A stretch of DNA of 64,000 nucleotides from Tigriopus japonicus (GCA_010645155.1 CM021316.1:2094262-2158261); one strand, 5' to 3'; numbered from the stretch's first letter, positions 1 through 13,400 are shown. Numbers and translations: made by a program. The notes: generated by a model not told the origin, from the sequence alone.

Positions 1-707
1 TCCATGCCACTATCAAAGATTTCTTCAAGAAAGACCAAGTTTGAACCAACCCCTCTTGGTCAAATAATGCAACCTCTCCAAACTTCCATTGAACGACCTT
101 GGTGGTCAATCATGACCCATTGCGATTGACGGAACGAATTTGAGACAAACGAAGCGACAAAGCTAAACCAAACATGACCATGGCGAACAAAGAAGTCAAA
201 ACAGAAAAAAATCATCAGTTCCGTCGTCGAATTAAAACACACTAGTCTCTGATTGAAGATGACATTCTTTTTTTAAATTCCACGAGCAGCTCGAGACGCT
301 TCAGTTTTTGTGTTTGCGGCTTCCTTGCTCGAAAAATAATTGGGAACGCTCTCTTCTCGTTGATCTGGACATTGAATTCAATCAATCCCGATGAGAGAAT
401 GAAATATCAGCCTATCGAAATTGACCTGTTGAAAAAGAGAATCTAAAGAGTTTACAAATTAGAACGAGTCGAAAAACGAGAATATACAACCCAAGCATTA
501 TACTTTTCTAAAACCGAGTAGTCACGCTTCTTTAAAGGATTATTATTGATATCGATGAATTTCTTATTGCCTCTAAAAACACAGTAAATTGAAAGAGCCT
601 TGATTGAGTTATAGAACTATGAATTGATGGATGAAAGGTTGAAATGGCAAAAGCCGTCCATGACATTGACTAGGTTGCCCGATTTGTTTTGGTGTAACCA
701 CCGTTTC
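1..707. other. Intergenic, 3' side of BRAP
   Basis: No gene is supported here. The short open frames have no recognisable protein content. The stretch holds the presumed 3' UTR of the minus-strand BRAP gene, whose stop codon is at 708-710. I saw no repeat or clear AATAAA signal close to the stop. Confidence 0.5.
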
Positions 708-2867
708 TTACTTGCCCTTCCGCTTCTTTTGACTTTTTCGGACCGCCCCGGTGGGCGTATCAGTATCGTTGGGTCCAACGGAGACCTCTCCGTTCTGAAT
801 CTCATCTCGCATGGGCGATTGAGCAATCTTTTGCTGAGCCTCCATGTAGAACATCAGATCGCGCATTTGCTCTTGCAGCTCCTTAATCTCGGCGTCTTTG
901 GCCGTCTTCATAGTCAAGAGCTGGTTTTCAAAGTGGTCCACGCGTTTTTGGTACTCGCCTTGATTTCGTCGCAAGCTCTCATTCATTTGCTTTTCTTCTT
1001 GAAGCTCGCCATGGAGCTTCTGGAACTTGGAGCTCATTTGCGCGAGCTTCTGATCACTTTTGGCCTTCTCTTTGGTGAGTACGAGTAACTTGACTTCCAT
1101 TTGTTTGCTTTCCTCCACGGATTTGCGGGCTCGACTCACCACCTCCTCCATTTCTCGGGAGGCGCTCTCTTCCATCCGCGCAATCTTCTCCTCATAATAT
1201 CGCCGTTGAGCCTCCAATTGCGAGGTCAACAAGTATGTGTATTCCAATTGGATCGAGTCCATCTTCTCGTCAGAATTGACGGCGACACCATCCACAGTTT
1301 TCCCGCTACTCTGTTTACCCTCATGAGCATGGGGGCCTTCTTGGGCCTCCACGAACTTGCCATCACAACCGTCCGTTTGAACTAATCGATGCACAAAATT
1401 ATCACCCACGTAATCCCAAACGCGATTCTGACCCAGTTCCAGAGTGTAATTGTGACCCGTGTCCTTAAAGTGAGCGTGAGAATGGCCTCCGACATACCTG
1501 TATACAAAGAATTGTTGAGCTTGATTGCTAAAATTTCAGTATTTTATTCGTACCTGCCACATCCGACGTAGCCGCAGACCAGACACATCCACAAATCGTC
1601 GGAACTTTGGCACTCTGAACAGATCTCTTCTTCCACACGATTCGGGGTTTGAATGTAGCGGCACACGGGACACGTGGAATCACTCCATTGAGCCAGACAA
1701 GATCCATGAAACGTGTGATTGCATAGGATCGTCAACACCGTGGAGATGGACTCGTCCATTTCTGAGAAAAGGTGAACAATGTACGACGGGTTCTTGGCGA
1801 ACAAAAAGCATGATTGGCAACTCACTTTCTAGACAAATACTGCAGAGCGGCAATTCCGTATGTCCGGCTAGGGGGTAATACTCGGATTCCCGACAAGTCT
1901 CGACCTTGCTCACGTACACTAAAGAGCACACATCTTCCTCAATCGAATTGAATCGGGCCCCATTGAACACCTGGAAGAACTCATCGGCCGCTTCCTGACA
2001 CTTGAACCGAAGCAACACCATGTACTGATTGGGACTGCCGTCCTGAATGATCCGCATCATTTCCAAATCATCCCGGGAAGGCGCCGTGAATTGCAGTAAA
2101 TCCAGCGTCTTAATCTTGGACGGAACGCCCAAAATGCACAACATGGGACTCCGAATGACGCCATCCTCCAAGGACGTGGCCTGATTCTCTTTGTATAAGT
2201 GAATCACGCCTTTGGTGACCTCGACAAACGGATTGCCCGACACGAACTTGAGCACATCCTCACCGGCCTCGGCTACCGAACTCACGACCGAAGCCGCGGC
2301 CGAGGCTGAGGCCGCCACGGAGGCGCCCAAACACGACGATCCGCGTCCATCATCATCCGGAGGCGAGCTCTCTTTCGAGCTCGAAGCTTCCCGACTATTC
2401 ATTCTACTTGAAGAAACCGTTTCCCAGTTGTGAAACGTGGTCACGGTCAAGGTGGAATGCTCCCGTCGGCCCCGGGCTTGACGCGCCCGAGCTAATCCCG
2501 CTTCCGGAGTTTGAGGCGGGCGGAGGGTCAGGCTTTCAAAGACGTCCTCGAGGGATTTGCCGCGATTATAAACGATATCCGGGCTCAAATCCGGCGCTTG
2601 GCTGTCGAGTTCGATTTGGATGGCGCAAAAATTGACGCGGCTCAGAGGAGGCGGGCCACCCAGCGGATTCGGGGGCGGAGCTCGAGCGGCGTTGAGCGAG
2701 CTCAGCGGGGCGGAGATGGCCCAGGAATCTGACTCTGAAAAAGAAGAGGAAGAAGAAGACGACGAGCTGGAGCCGGCGGTGGGTGATCCAATGGGAGGCG
2801 ATGAGATTAGAGTGGCTGATGGGTTGTCGTGGGTGGCGGAGGAGGAGGATGAGCCCCAACGTGACAT
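708..2867 (-). CDS. BRAP: BRCA1-associated protein (BRAP/IMP) RING-type E3 ubiquitin ligase
   Basis: Spliced gene, exons 2867-1826, 1761-1554 and 1497-708, all GT-AG; the join is in frame and gives 679 residues. In mammals BRAP is a cytoplasmic E3 ligase that binds nuclear localisation signals and modulates Ras-MAPK scaffolding. Visible in order: a Ser-rich low-complexity N-terminus (about 1-200); the BRAP2 RRM-like domain with [16 protein letters not shown]; a RING finger starting at CSICLE, whose codons are split by intron 1; a UBP-type zinc finger ([17 protein letters not shown]); and a long coiled coil ending in a Lys-rich tail KKRKGK. It is longer than human BRAP (592 aa), mostly from the N-terminus. 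I chose the ATG at 2867 (context ACCATGT); an in-frame ATG at 2972 would add 35 residues of non-conserved sequence. Confidence 0.95.
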
Positions 2868-4521
2868 GGTTTGCGTGGTTCGGGCATGAACCAACCGATG
2901 GTCGCGATTAGTCGCGCATCCTAACGAAGCCGGAATTCGGTATGGGAACGAGAAAAAAGAGGGATCAAACACGCACTGACGGATTTAAGGAGGAAGGGAT
3001 TCTTCCGTCATTCAGTGAAAAGTGAGGGCGACAAAGAGAGACAAAGAGCAACATTGGAAGAAAGCGTGGAATGTAAACAATGACGCCGAGATATTTAGGG
3101 AGCCCGATGACAGTGGCTAAATTGGTAGGGAAAATAGTGAACAAGTCTTGGAGTTGGTTTTTAAGGGATACAAACACCATGATACTAGAGGCAAACGAGC
3201 TTATTGCGACCCTTGGTCATGTCATAGTATATATCATGAAGTTGAAACGTGTTAGTATATTTTTGTAGCGGCCAAAAATATGTAATTTTAAAGGCAAATT
3301 TCAATACTATTTAAGAAAATAATATCCAAAAATTCAAGAAAGTATTTTAATGACACCCAAATATTTAAAAACGTTCAAAAATTGAAAGCATAATTGAGGA
3401 AATATATTACAGGTTTTCTATATTTCATGAATTTTTTCATGAAGATTTTGCGATGACATGAAAACAGGACTTAAAAACAGGAGGCTATTAAACCCAACAT
3501 CAAAAATGAAAATAAATTCTTGGTTGGAGTCTTTGTGCGTAGTGCCGTTTATAGATATTTCTTTGTCCAATATTCAATCTGTTTGTGGAAGGAGCGGCAA
3601 TTTCCGTAAAACACGAGTTCTTATGCTAAAGTCGTCAAAAAAATTGCAAGGCAAAGCCATCCAAAAATCTATTTCTAATGCGCAATTATCATTTTTGCGT
3701 CATTAAAAGTCTTAAAAACTTACAAAGAACAAATCAGTGACATTTCATTTTTTTCCTGTTAAAAGGAAAAAATGGAGCGAGGCAAAGTATTTTTTAAAAT
3801 ATTTCTCTTTCAACAAACGAACAAATAGATTTTGGTAAAAACGTTAAAATAGACGAATAACGGAATAAAGCTGTGGATTTAAAACAATCACAAAAAAATG
3901 ACCATCGTTTTTTCGTTACACAAGAAAAAAAAAGAAGAGGATAAGGCATTTTAGGCATTGTCCCAAACATTCAACACTCAGTTGGACAAAAATAATGTCT
4001 TCCACGATCAGACTTAAAGCCGGGCAAAGTACTACCGTTCAAATAAAAAACTCGACATAGAGTTGCTCCTGAGCAACTGAGCAGATTTTATTCTGAGCTA
4101 GATATGCTGCCAGACTAATTTTTAAAATTAAGCCGTTAATGCCTTAACCGTTATTCACGCCTGACTGAACACACTGACCACAAATTTCAATCAGTCACAA
4201 CATTATAAATATGCTAAAAGTTCCGATAGCCTATTTTGACGAAATTTCATATTTTCTATAAGCTAACATTCATTCTTTCTTCAAATTTTGACTACGTTTT
4301 AGGTTTTTCTCCACCTCAAAAAATAACAAATTTCCCCCTGTCGAATTAAAACTCGTTGCTTTTTGGGGGGCTACCCTGCGTCTTTTCATGGATCATTCAC
4401 TGAACCTCGTGTGTTGACATAATGCCTCTCTCCTCTTTTTCTTCCTGATTCAAGTCCATTGCAAGGTTTATGGCGGGAAAGCCATCACGCCTTATCATAT
4501 CCACCTCACTCATCTAAAGCC
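2868..4521. other. Divergent intergenic region between BRAP and DTL
   Basis: AT-rich stretch between two divergently transcribed genes, so it should carry both promoters. No protein-coding gene is supported; the open frames of up to 82 codons resemble nothing known. The only regulatory site I can name is the E2F-type motif near 4472, listed separately. Confidence 0.5.
4472..4480. promoter_or_regulatory. E2F-type site upstream of DTL
   Basis: GGCGGGAAA, the reverse complement of TTTCCCGCC, matches the E2F consensus TTTSSCGC. It ends 41 bp before the DTL start codon. DTL is a cell-cycle gene regulated by E2F in vertebrates, so the site is plausible, but a nine-base match can also be chance. 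Confidence 0.5.
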
Positions 4522-6519
4522 ATGGACCCACCCCTTTCGGGGTCCGGCTTCACGGTGGGCGCCCGACACAGCCTCTCCCTCGAGTCTTATTTGCAATCCC
4601 GCTCATTGGGCTTCCGTCAACGCCTCCATGCCGATTCCTTATGGTTGCCCGCCCTCCGAAGCCGCTTTCAAGACCTTTTTGACACGCCATCCCACGCCCC
4701 TGACCTTGTCTATCCCGATGCACCCACTTACGCCATGAAATTCTGTCCCATCCCCGGATTCCATCACATTCTCATGACGGCCAATGAAGAGGGTTGTCTC
4801 AGTCGGATAGATACGGCCGGTGTTCACGCCCATCCGGGTGTATCCCGCCTTGGCACGCCCCTACGGTGTCATAAGAATGCCATCTTGGACCTGAGCTGGT
4901 CATCGACTCGCGCGGATTTGTGGGTCACGGTTTCGGGCGATTTGAAGGCCAAAACTTGGATCTTGAGTCCGGATGGAACTTGTCGGGAAGAAAAAGAGTT
5001 CCTGGGACATTTGCGCACCGTCAAAACCGTCGAATTTGAACCCGGAAGTGATCATGTGTTTGCCACGGGATCCAGAGATAGCGCCATTCACGTTTGGGAC
5101 CGCCGAGAATCGTCTTCGACGCATTTGGTCAATCGCATCCGATTCGCGCATAAAAATCCGCGTTGCGGTCTTGAACGCGGAAGTCGCGCTAAAGGCGCAT
5201 CTCGACACTCAATGCCGTCTAATAAATTTGGCACTAGTTCTATTACGGCCATTAAATATCAGGACGCTCACACGCTCATCTCTTGCGCCGATAATGACGG
5301 GCTGATTAAGGTATGGGATTTGCGTCGGGCTTATTCGGCCTATCGGGGCGATTCTTTGCCGCAATATCAATTTCGTCATATCGGACATACCAGTCATCAA
5401 GGATTCACGGCCTTGGCCCTTCATCCGGGTCGTCCTGAGCTTTATGCGGCTTGTATGGACCAATCGGTGTATCAGTACAACCTCCATACTCAACAATCCA
5501 GTCCCGAACGCGCTTTGATCGGCAGTGATTGTAGCTCGTTTTACGCTAAAATGGCTTTGAGTCCGGATGGACAGTATCTCGTAAGTGGATCCAAAAATCG
5601 TTGCGCTGTTATTTGGAACACGGAAGCACTACCCAAAGTCTGGCCCAATCTTTCGGACACCAACTCATTGATCACCATCGAACCCTCAGCTTGTCTACAA
5701 GGGCATAATGCCGAGGTCACGTGTGTAGATTGGTGCCAATCCGGTTGGAAATTGGCCACGTGTGCCGATGATACGGAACACCGAATTTGGGAATTACATC
5801 CGGAACTTCAAGAAAAAGTATGCGGTCTGGTCTCGGCAGAAATGAGTCGCATTGTACCTTTCGATACTCGTGAGAAAACAGTGTTTTCCCACGGAGCTTG
5901 GGTGAACCCGCATCCCGTGTTTTTCCCCAAAGCCACCGTGCTCAAACCTATGAATGTTAATTCAGGGGCAAGCAAATCCGTGGTGACGGGATCACCTTCG
6001 ATGAATATCAAAGACTTTCTCAAAACCAGTCCAAGTCGAAAAAGAAGTGCAAGTAAAGAGAATAATAGCCGGAGTAAGCGACTCAAATTTGATCCGCCAA
6101 GCCCGCCTCCCAAAAATGAGTCGTGTTTCGTGAATCCTTTGATGAAATTGCCGTGCTCTCCGAGGAAGATGCAAGTTTCTGCTGTTAATGTGGGGAAAGA
6201 CGGTAATCAGAGCCGAGGAGGTCTCGCTCGATCTCCACGGAAATTACATTTCACTCCGCTTGTTCCTTCTATAACGGCCAATCTGCCCAATTCTGTGAAA
6301 GACGTATCGAAATTGGTCAGCAAGCCAGTGTGTACTCCCCCCAAGAAAACGAATTGGCTCACCAATTTGAGTCAATTGAGGAAGAAAGAGTTCGGCTCAA
6401 AGACACCGAATAAGTCGCCCAAATCGTCGCCTCGAAATTCGCCCAGAACGCCTAAAACTAAGGCCGGGGGAAAAATGAGCTCATTGAAGAGGCTTCATTA
6501 TTCACATCATGCAGCTTAA
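4522..6519 (+). CDS. DTL: Denticleless/CDT2, WD40 substrate receptor of CRL4
   Basis: Single-exon gene of 665 residues. CDT2 is the DDB1-CUL4 substrate receptor that recognises PCNA-bound degrons (CDT1, p21, SET8) on chromatin and stops re-replication. The first two thirds is a WD40 propeller: FCPIPGFHHILMTANEEG, a repeat ending HVWDRRES, another ending KVWDLRRAYSAYR (the WDxR boxes that dock DDB1), then SPDGQYLVSGSKNRCAVIW and GHNAEVTCVDWC. The C-terminal third is disordered and basic with many SP/TP sites (SPRK, TPNKSPKSSPR), as in other CDT2 tails. The start is the ATG at 4522 in the strong context GCCATGG; the same frame is open for at least 21 codons upstream but has only a TTG there. 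No intron was found, whereas vertebrate DTL has many, so intron loss or a retrocopy that became the working gene are possible. Confidence 0.93.
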   Translation: MDPPLSGSGFTVGARHSLSLESYLQSRSLGFRQRLHADSLWLPALRSRFQDLFDTPSHAPDLVYPDAPTYAMKFCPIPGFHHILMTANEEGCLSRIDTAGVHAHPGVSRLGTPLRCHKNAILDLSWSSTRADLWVTVSGDLKAKTWILSPDGTCREEKEFLGHLRTVKTVEFEPGSDHVFATGSRDSAIHVWDRRESSSTHLVNRIRFAHKNPRCGLERGSRAKGASRHSMPSNKFGTSSITAIKYQDAHTLISCADNDGLIKVWDLRRAYSAYRGDSLPQYQFRHIGHTSHQGFTALALHPGRPELYAACMDQSVYQYNLHTQQSSPERALIGSDCSSFYAKMALSPDGQYLVSGSKNRCAVIWNTEALPKVWPNLSDTNSLITIEPSACLQGHNAEVTCVDWCQSGWKLATCADDTEHRIWELHPELQEKVCGLVSAEMSRIVPFDTREKTVFSHGAWVNPHPVFFPKATVLKPMNVNSGASKSVVTGSPSMNIKDFLKTSPSRKRSASKENNSRSKRLKFDPPSPPPKNESCFVNPLMKLPCSPRKMQVSAVNVGKDGNQSRGGLARSPRKLHFTPLVPSITANLPNSVKDVSKLVSKPVCTPPKKTNWLTNLSQLRKKEFGSKTPNKSPKSSPRNSPRTPKTKAGGKMSSLKRLHYSHHAA

Positions 6520-7436
6520 TAATGTTAGAAGATTCGTAATTGACTGTCGAAATGAGATCCTTGTAATCAAGACTAATTTTCATATCTTTGCGTGGATGAA
6601 CGCAAATCGAACTTCCAAAATATATTAGTTCTCTAGCAACAAATCTGCCCTTCAGTTAGGGTTTTTTTTTTTCATCTGAAAGTTTTTTTTTCTGGGGGTT
6701 TTGAAAACCCCCAAGTAAGACATCTACGCTTCCCAAGCACCCTCGAATGCACAAATTTTTTGAGTTGCTCGTCAAATAAGCTAAATTCAAAGGTTATTTA
6801 CGTAACTTAATCAAATAAGCACTAAGTGTTCTTCACTTTCGTAGATCCCAAACCATCTTCATGTGTAAGTAAGATTTAGGTCATCCTTTGTATGTGGTCG
6901 AAACCCTAAAAACTTACAAAAGTTACACCTTCCTATCTTGAAGAGAAGAGAAATTGTCGTTGCAGTTATGAGAAATCAATATATTTTCCTTTGATTTTGA
7001 AGCGCTAACAATTGTTGTCTTTTGTATGGGTTGTTGTTGTTGTTATTATTATAGTTTTGTTTATTTGTGTGCAGATGCGATGTCGAACATCACGGTCTCG
7101 CAAATGAATGGTTCTGGTTCTCGTGTGGTGTTCTTCGTAGCCTTTTGATGATTAGAGTGTAAAATAAGTGCACTCGTGAAATTGAATTGGGGATTTTCTG
7201 AATGCTCTTTCTCCATGAATCAAAAAATGGGAGATAATAGTAGCTCGTCTTTACAGCCTTTGCAAACCAAAATAATGACATTGATAGGAAAAATAATGAT
7301 GATAATAGTTGTAATAATTATGTTGATGTAGAGAGAAATAGAGAGACTGCGGGGAAATGGGAGTCAAGAGAGCGATAGCGTTTGAACATGTTTGGATGCG
7401 TAATTCTTGCGTGTCATTTTTCTTTGCTTTTGCTTC
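6520..7436. other. Convergent 3' region between DTL and SBF
   Basis: Tail-to-tail spacer holding both 3' UTRs. It contains a T-rich tract near 6660 and a (GTT)n/(ATT)n microsatellite near 7027-7050. A TTTATT near 7057 could be the AATAAA signal of the minus-strand SBF gene. No coding sequence is supported. Confidence 0.45.
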
Positions 7437-10400
7437 TTAGGTGGTGAGACAACTTTGGATCTTGTGGATCCACTCTTGGGTGGCTTGCCGGGTTTCGGCA
7501 TAAAAACAATAGGTCCGCTTAACGGTATGCAAATCGAAGAACAAGGCATCGTCCTTTTTGGGCGCTCCAGGGGGCGACGAGCTCTCGGTGATCCGGGTTA
7601 TTTCTGACAAATCAATCTTATCTCGACATTGAAAGTCCTCGCGGGTGTCGTAATATCGAAGCTGGTGCTTAGTCGAGTCCAACACGAACCAGCGCTGTTT
7701 CCAGCCTTTGATCCGGAAATTGGCTTGCTTGTAGAGGTATCCCTGGCAGATGATCTGACTGCCTTCATCCGAAACGGATTGACGACCGTAATCGAAGGCA
7801 AACGCATCCGACACGCCCCCTGTTCCGCCACTCAACACACCTCCCGAGCGTGAGGTCGAGCTACTCTCGGATTCGCGCAACAAGCGATCAAAATTATCGG
7901 CCGTGGAATCACGTGTCAGCTTTGTACACGCCCTCACGGCATTATCCTGGCACTTGTCATGGCAACTGAACCCGCAATCAGCACACTTCAAACCCGTGCG
8001 AACCGGTCCCCAGAGCAAACTGTTGCACACCTCACAATATGTGGGCGTGGAGAAGTTATGCTTCTCGAGGCGGTGAGTTTGGGCCTGACTTTTGGCTTCA
8101 GTTGCAGCTGTAGCTGATGTATTGGCTCCGATACTCTTCAGAATGAGCTCCATGGTCGATCGCTTGTGCATGGTTCGACCATAGTGCTTGGATGCCGTGG
8201 TAGGTGTGGCTTCTAAAGGCGTGATCACAGAGCGATGTCGGGGCATGAGGGGTGGAGGCACCTCCAGGTTGTCCCAATGCAACTTCCATCGATTGTTGAG
8301 ATTCCCCAATTGGGATTCCAACTCGTGGATCTGGTTGAGCATATCCGTGAAGACGTCCACTTGAACCTTTCGGAAGCAGTCGTAGCCGCACACAATGGGC
8401 TCTCGATCGATTTGAACGGATGAAGCGATCGAATCCGAGCCATTATACTCTGACTCTTGCTGGATATCACGGTTGTACAATTCGAGGTCGTAGGCGGGAC
8501 CGTGTCTGAGCTCTTCGCGAATGAAGTAGTCCCAGATGGCCAGATCTGACACGTGCGAGAACGGACGGAGCACTTCCGAGGATAGATCCTTGGCGTAATA
8601 GAAGTTCTGGAAGGTGCACGATTTGGAAGCCTGAATCTCGATGTAGTCGAACACATTGACACCGTAATGTCCCGAGGGTAGCGGAGGTCCACCATTGGAC
8701 TTATTGGAGCTCGGGAAGGTCATGTCGTCATCGGAGCTATGCGAATCCACGTTACGATAGGGCTTGGGAAACGATCCAGAGCGATCCTCTTGAGCCATGA
8801 GACCCACTTGACTTCGATAGAACTCGTTGTCGAGAAGAAACGTACGGAATCGACACGACACGTAATGGTAGGCCAAGAAACGAATGTAGAACTGGTTGAA
8901 CTCAAAGGATAACGGAAATTGCCGATGGATCTGATGGACCACGTCGAGGAACTGCAGAAAGATGGGCGTGAAGCCAGAATCCTGGTTGGGATTGGTCAAG
9001 TTGCTTCGATTGCTAAACCGATGTCCATGAGCTAACCATTCCTGCTCGATGAGTACTCGAAATCCCTCGATGGTACGGTAATAAGGGTCCAAGCACAACT
9101 TGGCAATGCTCATTACCTGAGCCGTGATGTCCCAACCATCTTCCAGGCAAACCATCACAGAGGCTCCTTGAATGTCCAGAAGATCGATGACGGCTCCGGC
9201 AATCTGCATCAGTGTCTGGAGCAAACTCAGCCATTCAGAGGCTTCGATCAGCTTCAGGAAGCTTTGATCGGGCTGATTGGACACGGCTGAGGGCACACAA
9301 GCTCGCATGAGCTTTTTAAATGAGGCTCGAATCCGACGCGGCTCCGGGTATTCCACAGGAATGAATTCCGTTTTGGGTTGGGCATCCAATTTGGAGCCCT
9401 TGATCTGATTCTTGTCCATAAACACGTAGAGCGAGGCCTGTTGAAACACATGCCCGACATCGTGCGAATGCTCACCTTCCCGATAACTGCCCCGAATTTG
9501 GGGAGTTCCGGCCACCAACGAGCTCTGAGATCCGTGATGCCTATTCGATTTGAGATTGCTCATGGAGGCTTTACCAAACTTGGGCGGAGCTGTTCCTCGA
9601 GTGAGGGTATTGCTCACGGCGTCCATGGCCTTGCTCAGGGGGTTATATTTCCTACCCATATTGGGCGTGAGAGTCGGGTAATTATGAGGTGAAGGATATT
9701 CCGAGGTTCCCGAACCGGAACCCCCTCCCACCAACACATTCAAAGATAACTCAGAGCCGGTCATATTCCAAGAGGAATTCGGACGGAGCACAGCTCGTGG
9801 AGTCGTGGACACGATGGTCTGAATGTAGAGCTCCGCATCGTAATACCCGTTTTCCGCCTGACTTGATGAGGACCCATCGTGGTGATGTCTTCGAATCATA
9901 CCCATCACACCTCGGCCATGATAGCCTCCACCTCTCAGAAGAAGGGCGTGATTGTTGGGATGTCGCCAAGTGATCACTGGGAATCGACTTTGTTTGTGAC
10001 ATCGAGCATAGCGACGTAACGAATCGTCCGAGATTCGGGCAGGCACTAAGAGAAGAGCCGGGTAACTTTGGGTCAGTTTGTAGCCATTGTTAACAATGGA
10101 CACACGGAACGATTCCGTAGAATGATGGTGGACCTTTGGATTAGCCGTCAGATTGTACTCTGGGGAGATCAATCCGATCCGGATCCAATCCTTGAAATAA
10201 CTTCTTTCGTTCAACTTCTCTACGACCTTTAAACTTCCGCCCGAGGACAAGGGATGAGGAAGGTGAGGGGTGGAAATGTCACTGAATTCTGAAAACTCAT
10301 CTTCTTCGCGGAAGCCTCGACCCCCATCCTGGTTAATTTCCGGAAGAGAGAGTCGACCCTGGGTGGGCATCACATTGGGGATGAGATACTTGCTAGATTT

Positions 10401-13400
10401 GCGCTTCTTGTTCTGGTAACCCGTGACTTTGGTGACGTTCTTCAACGTTTTGGATGCGAATCCTCGAATGGTGTGGTACTTGGCGTTTTTCTCTTTCTGT
10501 CGAGATCCCGCCATGAGATTGGCGATTCCTCGGAAGGCGAAGAAATGGAAAATATCCTCGGGATATTGCACACGAATCAAGGCTCGTCGAAAGTTCTCCA
10601 CTTCCTCCATGGTCACCTCCTCATCGAAAGCGGCCTTTATCATTTGGAACGTGGTGGATCTCAATTGAATGCCTTCCTTGAGCTGCTGCTCGATCTCAGA
10701 CAGGTACTCGTTGATGCTGAAGCGTTTCTCGCGGCTCAAAGTGGTGACGGGAAAGAATCGCGTGATGGTGTGCTCAGCTGCGAAAGGATCGATAGGGGAA
10801 CCCTTGAATATTACCCGATAACTGGTGAGGAAAAGGGCCCCTTCTGCCGGGAGGAACTTGAGTTCGCTCACAGTGGTATCTTGACGGCCATCCTGTAGGA
10901 GATACACGCGGAGGCCTTGATCGATGATCAAATCTTCGCCTGGCAAGAGAGAGGGCGTATTGATTTTTGGTTTCTGGATGGGCGGTAATCGCTTGGCTTG
11001 CGTGGCCACCGACTCCAATTGCTCGAAATGCATGGCCACGTTGTTGGGGATGAGATGATGAAGCGATTTCATGTGGCCTTCGGTCAAGTTGCTCTCGGAG
11101 CAGACTTTGTCGATGAAACGTTGGACGTTTTTGATCACGGATTGGCCATTGTCCGAAATCTCTTGGTCTTCGAAACCCGATTCGGCGTCAACCGAGTCGG
11201 ACTCGGCCATCGAGTTGGACACGGAGTTGGAGGCGTTCTCGAATTCGTCACGAATCCGACGCCCCTCGCGGTTTCCGGCCATGGCTAACGGACAGTTGAG
11301 GTAGATCAGACTGTCGATGTAGCCACACGCGATGGTGAACACGGCTTGCTCTTCCCTTTGGATTCGAGTGGAGCGGACATCTTGGGCGAGATCTTGGGAG
11401 CACTTTAACTCTTGAGCCGCCAATTCGAGGACGGATTTATCAATGGGCTGAAGAATGGTGGATTTACGGACCTCTCGAGCCCGTGGGCCCACATGCTTCT
11501 CCAAGGACAGGCCACTCGAGCTGGACATGGAATCGCGATTCTCCCTCAACCCCTCTTGACTAGAAGTTCCATCTCCGATGGAGTTGGAATTTTGATCCTC
11601 CACGTGGAGGTATAGATTTTTGATTTCCTTTTGTACGTCGTTGTAGAAGGCAGCCTCCCAGAACTGCTGGTTGTGCCATACGGCGTGGTCCTGGATGAGC
11701 GTGTACGCATATTGGACCACGCCATGGTTGGAGAGTTTGCGTCCAAAAATGGCGGACAGAGGAAGGAGAGCGGCGGCAATCCCATGGAGATCGAGATCGG
11801 AATCGTCTTGGAGGGCTTCATTCATGAGTCGGACAATCATGTCAAACTGTTGGTGCTCCAGGAGCACTTGATTGCCTAGGGCGTGAGCTGAGAGCTCTTC
11901 ACATAACACCAGGCGAGCTTGTTTCGTTTTCAAGGCACTTATCACGGCGGGCAAAGTCTTCTTGGCCTCGGAGATCTTGTTCTCAAAGATCGACGAGATG
12001 CAATTTCTCAACACGCCTAATCGTCTGGCCGAATTGGGAACCAGAGTATGGGTACCCGTGCCAGAAATCTGCTGACCCATGGGCACAAGCCGTTCGGTTT
12101 GGGGCAAGGGCGGGGAGCTAGCCAATCTGAAAGCAAACATGATAAATATCGAATCAAAATCATCTTAGTTCTTATCAATCCTAATGTTTTCGCCTTTCTT
12201 CTTACTCGGTGCAGTATTTGTCCAGGCCTCTTTGAACGAGATCTTCAATCTCTTTGGCATCGAGTGTTGGAAACACGGGTTGATGCACTCGAGTCATGGC
12301 TCCTTCTGCGGGTTGAGGCACTTTTTGCGAGAACGACTGATGGAGCGAGGTCAGAGGGTTCTCACTTCGAAACAGTTCTTCGGCCAGAACCTTGATGTGA
12401 GTCAAGGTTTTGCTCGGGTCCTCTTTTTCCAAGAGCATCTGCTCGCCAAAGTTGCTATAAAACTCGTCAAAGATATCACAATTCCTCCATGGGGGTCCTC
12501 GCTCACTAATGAACGTGTGGAAGAACATGCAGTCGAGCAGGCGTTTCATAAATGCAGACTCGCACACATCTCGAAGCCCGAGGAAGGCAGCTTTGTGAAA
12601 CGATATGAAAGGGCTCGGATGGATTCTCACGAGAGTCAGACAAGAGCGATAGCCCTCCAAGAGCTGGACCATGAGCCGTAAAAGCACTGCCCGTAGTTCC
12701 TTGTCCAAAGACACGAGCGGCTTCCGATTGGATATGGACGTGGCTTGAGGAAAGGCATTATCGGCCACGGCCAGTTCCGGATTGAGCACCGCCCCCAATT
12801 CCTGTAGGGTCCGACCCAACCAAGGTTGAGGCACTGGATAGATTGTCATGTTTTCGGGTATGGTGATGGCTCCCCCGTCGAGATCCACCGTGACCACGTC
12901 CAAGAGGTCGCAAATATCTCGCTCGTGGATCGAGTTCACGCCAATGATGAATGGTGTGGGCGTGTTCAGGACCTCGAGGAGCGATGTGGGCAACACGGGG
13001 ATGAATACGTGCGAGTACTTGAAGGGATAGATCAGCGCGACCAAGGCCGTGCAAGCGTCGGTCAGACGATTAAACGATTGAGAATAGAACAAGATCTTGA
13101 GCTCGGTGAGGGTGGCCGAAAACAGAGTGAGCACGTTTCGGATGCCCAATTGCTTGAAGAGCATGGCCACTTTCACGCCCGTGGACGGCACACTGTGGTA
13201 AAGGGTAGGCTGGAGCGTGAGTTTGTCCATGGCACCGAGACTAAACCGCACTTGAGGTCCACCCGGAGGCGGGACGTACACCGAGCCCAATAGATTGCCT
13301 ATCAGGGTCTCCAAGCGAATTCGTTCGCCACCCACACCCACTAAACACTCACTGTAGGCCGTGTAGATCACGCCCAGAATGTTTCGGAACAACTCCGGAT

